Source: CAZCVI01 sp964502145 (GTDB taxonomy: Bacteria > Acidobacteriota > Aminicenantia > UBA2199). Taken from it: a DNA stretch of 27,802 nt. The stretch covers positions 1 through 27,802 of the forward strand of contig CAZCVI010000091.1 of assembly GCA_964502145.1 (NCBI GenBank), written 5' to 3'. This document shows, one piece after another, positions 23,527 to 27,802 of this stretch. Under the pieces are notes generated by a model. That model was not told the origin of the DNA, ran no database searches, and saw nothing but the letters and a program-made list of their open reading frames with translations. The translations under genes were made by a program, and so were the position numbers. Each line of letters opens with the position of its first letter. Within the stretch, counting starts at the first letter, position 1.

Positions 23527-24789
23527 ATGAAAGTACTGGTCATCGGTTCCGGCGGTCGGGAACACGCTTTAGTATGGAAGATTTCCCAATCAAAACGGGT
23601 GGACCGAATATACGCGGCCCCGGGTAACCCGGGAATGAAAGATTTAGCTCACCTCGTGGATATCAACGATTCCAACACGGTGGAACTGGCGGATTTTGCC
23701 CAGGCAGAAGGCATTGATTTGACAGTAGTAGGCCCGGAAATGTCACTTTCACTGGGCATCGTGGATGAATTTAAAAAAAGAAACCTGAAAATATTCGGCC
23801 CGACACAAAAAGCAGCCATCATTGAAAGTTCCAAAGCCTTTGCCAAAGACTTTATGAAGAAAAACGGCATCCCTACAGCCCAATATCAGGTATTTGACTC
23901 CGCTATCGAGGCAATTCATTACCTCCGGCAAGCCAAATTCCCCCTGGTTGTCAAAGCCGACGGCTTGGCCGGGGGCAAGGGAGTCTTTATCTGTCAACAT
24001 ATCACGGAAGCAGAAGAAAGTATCCGCATTATCATGCTCGAAAACAAGTTCGGTCAATCGGGCGAGCAGGTCGTGGTGGAAGAGTTCTTAAAAGGACGCG
24101 AAATGTCGTTCATGGTTATTTCAGATGGCAAACGAGTCATTCCCCTGGTGACTGCCATGGATTATAAAAAGGCATTGGAAAATGATCAGGGCGGTAATAC
24201 CGGTGGCATGGGCGCGATTTGCCCCGCTCCCCAAAGTACTACGGATGCCTTTCACGATGTGATGAAAACCGTTATTTATCCGACTATCGAGGGCTTGAAA
24301 TTTGATGGTAAAGAGTTCCGTGGCGTGTTGTACGCCGGGTTGATGATCACCAATCGCGGACCCCAAGTCTTGGAGTTCAATGTCCGTTTTGGTGACCCGG
24401 AAACACAAGCCGTGTTGTTGCGCATGCAGAGTGATATTGTCGATCTGTTGGAAGGTTCCGCAGATGGCAATCTTTTTGATATCCCGGTCGAGTGGGACAA
24501 TAAAGTCTCGGCTTGCGTGGTGTTGACATCCCGGGGTTATCCAGGCAAGTATGAAACAGGAAAAATGATCAGCGGTTTGGAACGGGCGAAAGCAATGGGC
24601 GTGGAAATCTTTCACGCGGGCTCTACATTAAAGGATAATAATTATTATACAGCCGGTGGACGGGTCCTGAATGTATGCGCCAGTGCGCCCTCATTAAAAA
24701 GTGCCATGAAAAAGATTTATGATGCGATTTCTTTTATTAGTTACGACAATATCAACTTCAGACAGGATATCGGGAGGAAACTGAAATGA
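23527..24789 (+). CDS. purD: Phosphoribosylamine-glycine ligase (GAR synthetase)
   Basis: At 420 aa it is full length. MKVLVIGSGGREHALVWK and YAAPGNPGM open the N-terminal domain. The ATP-grasp core shows VKADGLAGGKGVFIC, VVEEFLKGREMSFMV, GGNTGGMGAICPAP and VLEFNVRFGDPETQAVL. It joins glycine to phosphoribosylamine with ATP in step two of de novo purine synthesis, in the cytoplasm. AAGGAG (23515-23520) sets the start 6 bases on. It leads an apparent operon with purE, whose ATG overlaps its stop (ATGA, 24786-24789). Confidence 0.97.
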   Translation: MKVLVIGSGGREHALVWKISQSKRVDRIYAAPGNPGMKDLAHLVDINDSNTVELADFAQAEGIDLTVVGPEMSLSLGIVDEFKKRNLKIFGPTQKAAIIESSKAFAKDFMKKNGIPTAQYQVFDSAIEAIHYLRQAKFPLVVKADGLAGGKGVFICQHITEAEESIRIIMLENKFGQSGEQVVVEEFLKGREMSFMVISDGKRVIPLVTAMDYKKALENDQGGNTGGMGAICPAPQSTTDAFHDVMKTVIYPTIEGLKFDGKEFRGVLYAGLMITNRGPQVLEFNVRFGDPETQAVLLRMQSDIVDLLEGSADGNLFDIPVEWDNKVSACVVLTSRGYPGKYETGKMISGLERAKAMGVEIFHAGSTLKDNNYYTAGGRVLNVCASAPSLKSAMKKIYDAISFISYDNINFRQDIGRKLK

Positions 24790-25304
24790 ATAAACAAGTG
24801 GGTATTATACTGGGCAGTGATTCAGATTTGCCTTTTATGGAAAAAGGTATTCAAATATTAAAAGATTTTAGTATAGCTTTTGAAATAGAGGTCAGTTCCG
24901 CGCATCGCACGCCTCATCGCACCGTTGAACTGGTCAAAGATTTTGAAAAAAAGGGTATCCAGGTTATTATTGCCGCCGCTGGTGGTGCCGCGCATCTTCC
25001 TGGAGTGATTGCTTCCCATACTTTGCTTCCAGTTCTCGGTGTGCCCATCAATTCCGCGTTATCCGGCATTGATTCGCTTTATTCCATCGTACAAATGCCC
25101 AGTGGGATTCCAGTCGCCGCGTTTAGTATCGGCAATTCTGGCGGTATTAACTCCGTTTTATTTGCCATTGAAATACTGGCCCTCAATGATCCCGTGCTAA
25201 AAACAAAACTGGAAGAGTTCAGGGAAGAACAAAAACAGTCGGTGCTGGAAAAAAGCAAACGCTTAAAAGAAAAAGTCAATCAATCCTATGGGGTTAACAC
25301 GTAA
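24786..25304 (+). CDS. purE: N5-carboxyaminoimidazole ribonucleotide mutase, class I
   Basis: This 172-aa protein has the nucleotide-binding GSDSDLPFM, the SSAHRTPHR motif typical of class I PurE, IIAAAGGAAHLPGV and QMPSGIPVAAFSIGNSGGINS. Class I enzymes rearrange N5-CAIR, made by PurK, to CAIR. No purK lies nearby. The 4-base overlap with purD implies coupled translation. The C-terminal ~20 residues are a lysine/glutamate-rich helix (EEQKQSVLEKSKRLKEKV), slightly longer than in many homologues. Confidence 0.95.
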   Translation: MNKQVGIILGSDSDLPFMEKGIQILKDFSIAFEIEVSSAHRTPHRTVELVKDFEKKGIQVIIAAAGGAAHLPGVIASHTLLPVLGVPINSALSGIDSLYSIVQMPSGIPVAAFSIGNSGGINSVLFAIEILALNDPVLKTKLEEFREEQKQSVLEKSKRLKEKVNQSYGVNT

Positions 25305-25309
25305 CCGCG

Positions 25310-26557
25310 ATGAAATTTTATGTGGATTATTTTGGCTGCCGCGCCAACCAAGCGGAGATACAAGATTGGATTATCGATCTGGAAGAATCAGGCTACCAAT
25401 TAACCCACAATATCGAGGAAGCCACCTTCGGTATATTAAATACGTGCAGCGTGACGGAAAAAGCGGAAAAAGATATCTATCGCTTTATCGAACGAGCCTA
25501 TAAAAAATCCAATATCAAGTGGCTGATCACGGGCTGCACGATTTCTAAAGATAAAAAGAAACTCCAAGACCATTATAAAAACTACTATTTCTACGACAAC
25601 AGCCAGAAGGAGCATCTGGTCGAGGAGATCAAAGGGCTTTTTCCCACCGCGGATAGTAATATTATCTATCACTCCGCCTTTCGTTCCAGAATATTCTTAA
25701 AAATCCATGATGGCTGTAATTTTCGTTGTTCCTACTGTATTGTGCCATTCTTACGCGGCAAAGCAGTCAGTATGCCCACGGTTGATGTGTACACCCGGGC
25801 CAAGTATTATGTTTCTCTCGGTTACCGGGAAATCGTTTTGACCGGGATTAATCTTTCTTCCTATGGTTACGATCTTTTTCCCAGGGAGAATCTGCTGGAA
25901 CTCGTGCAGCTTTTAAATACACTCAAGCGACTCATGTTTATCCGTTTGAGTTCGTTGGATCCCCGGTATGTTCGTTACACGTTTGTCAAGGAACTCAGTT
26001 ATGTGCAGCGTTTGGCTGATAGTTTTCATTTTTCTTTTCAGAGTGCGTCCGATACCGTGCTCAAGCGTATGAAGCGTGGTAGTCTTGGCAGTGACTATCG
26101 CCGTATGATGGAGCATTTCCAGCGGTTTTTCCCCCAGGCCAATTGTGGTGCCGATATCTTGGTCGGGTTCCCCGGTGAAACCGATAAAGAGTACCTGGAA
26201 ACCCTGAATTTTGTTCGCGAGAGCGGGCTTAATTACATCCATATTTTCCCCTACTCCCCCCGTGAAGGCACCAAGGCTTCCTTTTTGGAGCAGGTGCCCA
26301 TTCACATCGTGCAAAAGCGCGTCAAGGAATTAAAAGAAGTCAACAAACTGATGCGCATAAATTATCGTGAACGGTTCCGCGATACTGTTTTGGAAGGAAT
26401 TCTAACCGAAGAGGATGAAAATTATAGTATTATCGTGACTAAAAACTTCCTCTCTGTCAAAGTGCCTCCGATCAAGGGGTATAAAAAAAAGAAAGTGAAA
26501 GTGCTCATCACGCGGATCGTGAATGAGAACCTCTGCGAAGGCAAGTTAGTCAGGTAA
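25310..26557 (+). CDS. MiaB/MtaB-family tRNA methylthiotransferase (radical SAM)
   Basis: This 415-aa protein has three parts. The N-terminal MTTase domain has the three cluster cysteines Cys10 (FGCRANQ), Cys46 (NTCSVTEKAEKD) and Cys76 (TGCTIS). The radical-SAM domain has CxxxCxxC at Cys136, Cys140 and Cys143 (HDGCNFRCSYCIVP). A TRAM-like tail covers about residues 350-415. LTGINLSSYGYD and RLSSLDPRYV favour the MtaB subgroup, which methylthiolates t6A37 of tRNAs, over MiaB (i6A37) or RimO. The start is 5 bases past purE and has no clear ribosome-binding site, so translation probably depends on coupling. Confidence 0.88.
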   Translation: MKFYVDYFGCRANQAEIQDWIIDLEESGYQLTHNIEEATFGILNTCSVTEKAEKDIYRFIERAYKKSNIKWLITGCTISKDKKKLQDHYKNYYFYDNSQKEHLVEEIKGLFPTADSNIIYHSAFRSRIFLKIHDGCNFRCSYCIVPFLRGKAVSMPTVDVYTRAKYYVSLGYREIVLTGINLSSYGYDLFPRENLLELVQLLNTLKRLMFIRLSSLDPRYVRYTFVKELSYVQRLADSFHFSFQSASDTVLKRMKRGSLGSDYRRMMEHFQRFFPQANCGADILVGFPGETDKEYLETLNFVRESGLNYIHIFPYSPREGTKASFLEQVPIHIVQKRVKELKEVNKLMRINYRERFRDTVLEGILTEEDENYSIIVTKNFLSVKVPPIKGYKKKKVKVLITRIVNENLCEGKLVR

Positions 26558-26567
26558 GTAGCACTGG

Positions 26568-27383
26568 ATGAAAGGCGCGAATCTGGGTCAGCATTTTCTG
26601 GTTAATAATAATGTAGCTGAAAAGATAGCGCGGCAATTTCTGCCTGCGCAGGGTCCCATTCTTGAAATCGGACCGGGACGGGGTATATTAACCGATTTGT
26701 TGCTTAAGTATCGCGCGGAGAATGGTCTTAATCCGTTTACGGCCATAGAACTGGACTACGCGCTTTTTTATCAATTAAAGAACAAGTATGCCCATTTGAC
26801 GGATTTTGAAGTACAAAACCGTGATATTTTAAAAATTGATTTACATCATCTTTTCCCGGCCCAGAGTCAGACCGTGAATATCATCGGCAATGTCCCTTAT
26901 TATATTTCCAAAGAGCTCATGGACTGGGTGCTAACGTATCATAAAAAAATAAAAAAAGGTATTTTTATGATGCAGAAGGAGTTTGTTGACAAGGTAAAAC
27001 CGCTCCCCGGTTCTGATCAGACTAATGCGCAGTCCGTGTTATTGAATTATCTCTTTGAAATGCGCGCGCTTTTTGATGTTTTGCCCGGATCGTTTTCCCC
27101 GCAGCCCCGGGTCAAGTCCACAGTTTTTCAATTTGCCCCATTTGCCCAGGAACAGCTCCCGGAGAGTGATATTCACCGTTTTTATTTATTTGTGCAGCGT
27201 TGTTTTATGAATCGTCGCAAGACGTTGTTGAACAATCTTGCCAATGCCGTTAATACGGAAACGTTATGGCATATATTCGAAACCCATCATATCAACTCTA
27301 TGCTTCGAGCCGAGCAAACCACGTTAGCTGAGTTCCTTCTGCTTTACCGTTGCTTGCAACCGCCGCAAGAGAACAGGGAATAA
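26568..27383 (+). CDS. rsmA: 16S rRNA dimethyladenosine transferase
   Basis: This 271-aa protein has the family hallmarks LGQHFLVN (6-13), the SAM-binding loop EIGPGRGILT (33-42), AIELD (about 59-63) and the catalytic GNVPYYIS (107-114). It also has FMMQKEFVDKV and FSPQPRVKSTV, in which the Pro-rich strand contacts RNA. RsmA (KsgA) dimethylates two adjacent adenosines near the 3' end of 16S rRNA during 30S maturation. It follows the methylthiotransferase gene after 10 bases, with only a weak ribosome-binding site, and is the last recognisable gene of the operon. No hairpin-plus-T terminator is evident downstream. Confidence 0.96.
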   Translation: MKGANLGQHFLVNNNVAEKIARQFLPAQGPILEIGPGRGILTDLLLKYRAENGLNPFTAIELDYALFYQLKNKYAHLTDFEVQNRDILKIDLHHLFPAQSQTVNIIGNVPYYISKELMDWVLTYHKKIKKGIFMMQKEFVDKVKPLPGSDQTNAQSVLLNYLFEMRALFDVLPGSFSPQPRVKSTVFQFAPFAQEQLPESDIHRFYLFVQRCFMNRRKTLLNNLANAVNTETLWHIFETHHINSMLRAEQTTLAEFLLLYRCLQPPQENRE

Positions 27384-27570
27384 AGAATAAAAACAAAAAA
27401 CCGCCCACCAATGAGTGCCAATTGAGGGTCATTTATTATTTATCAGGTTGTTTTTTCCTCCAGTTGCGTTGAAAGTAGGTTCTGTCACCGAGCTTTTATC
27501 ACTTTACGTGTAACACTGTCTAAAAAAACAAGAATTATTTGAAGGAAACATATATCAAAGAGAAGGAATT

Positions 27571-27636
27571 ACAGTTCATTAGCAAGAAAACGCGGTGAAC
27601 TGTCTTAAAAATTTGGATTTTGTCGTCCTTCTTGCT
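27571..27636 (+). promoter_or_regulatory. Possible H-type pseudoknot after rsmA
   Basis: ACAGTTCA (27571-27578) pairs with TGAACTGT (27596-27603). Within the loop AGCAAGAA (27581-27588) can pair with TTCTTGCT (27629-27636). The two stems interleave, which is the geometry of a pseudoknot. Confidence 0.3.
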
Positions 27637-27657
27637 TAAATTGCCTCTCATTCGTGG

Positions 27658-27749
27658 TGCAATGTTTAAATGTTGCGGTGCAATATGTAAATGTAGCGAT
27701 GCAATGTCTAAATGTTGCGGTGCAATATGTAAATGTAGCGATGCAATGG
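27658..27749. repeat. 21-bp tandem repeat array
   Basis: Four units and a partial fifth occur, with TGCAAT at 27658, 27679, 27700, 27721 and 27742. Odd and even units alternate (TGTTTAAATGTTGCGG type and ATGTAAATGTAGCGA type), so the higher-order unit is 42 bp. Confidence 0.88.
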
Positions 27750-27802
27750 GGAGTGTATAATATTTTGTGTAAATTCATTTTCACGATATTTCAAATATGA
27801 TA

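Larger units (their letters stand above)
27384..27802. other. Gene-free right edge
   Basis: No gene is supported. The stretch contains a possible pseudoknot (27571-27636) and a 21-bp tandem array (27658-27749), then AT-rich sequence to the window end. Confidence 0.6.

Noticed and set aside
27658..27749. CRISPR array
   Set aside because: Units are contiguous with no unique spacers. The same applies to the 42-bp and 9-bp arrays, and no cas gene is present.

Overview
The window looks like a chromosomal segment of a diderm (Gram-negative-type), probably anaerobic bacterium from a poorly characterised lineage. A TolC-type outer-membrane protein, several lipoproteins and a DnaK with the N-terminal-lobe insertion typical of diderm Hsp70s point to an outer membrane. 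The split, cysteine-ligated class I fumarase is typical of, though not exclusive to, anaerobes. Base composition looks moderate (not computed), Shine-Dalgarno sites are mostly strong (GGAGG/AGGAG), and intergenic regions are rich in short repeats. No rRNA, tRNA, transposase, phage gene or CRISPR array was recognised, and I cannot name the phylum.

Layout. 1-2472: a C39-like cysteine-peptidase lipoprotein and a membrane-anchored companion that repeats the peptidase's C-terminal domain. A 31-codon upstream ORF precedes them and a long hairpin separates them. 2473-3098: a gene-free block with 21-bp, 42-bp and 9-bp periodic repeats. 3099-5372: two tandem paralogous receiver-HDOD proteins. 5638-7194: a lone TolC-like protein, separated by a large inverted repeat from a convergent PAP2 phosphatase/metallo-beta-lactamase-fold pair (7357-9224, minus). 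9682-11119: fumarase beta and alpha subunits (minus). 11262-12524: a REC-REC-GGDEF regulator (minus) with unusual key residues. 12907-13416: a SUKH-like orphan. 13442-15598: an oligopeptidase B-like lipoprotein (minus). 15792-15962: a hidden 56-aa membrane protein. 16003-16479: a DUF2007-like protein with an aspartate-rich tail (minus). 16675-18542: a lipoprotein translationally coupled to fabH (minus). 18849-20771: dnaK (minus). 21087-23129: urocanate hydratase (minus). 23527-27383: a plus-strand run purD-purE-MtaB-like-rsmA. 27384-27802: a possible pseudoknot and a 21-bp repeat array.

How it fits together. Much of the window is housekeeping: purine synthesis, rRNA and tRNA modification, fatty-acid initiation, chaperone, histidine breakdown, fumarate/malate interconversion. 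The accessory content is signalling (two HDOD proteins and one GGDEF protein), cell-envelope proteins of unknown role, and an unusual density of short tandem repeats between genes. Four promoters can be read with reasonable support (hutU, dnaK, purD and the PAP2 operon). The hutU and dnaK promoters carry inverted repeats placed where a repressor could act. I found no complete novel defence or mobile system. The best candidates for something undescribed are the C39-like peptidase/companion pair, the helically phased repeat arrays, the dispersed 9-bp repeat families and the Asp-tail DUF2007 protein.
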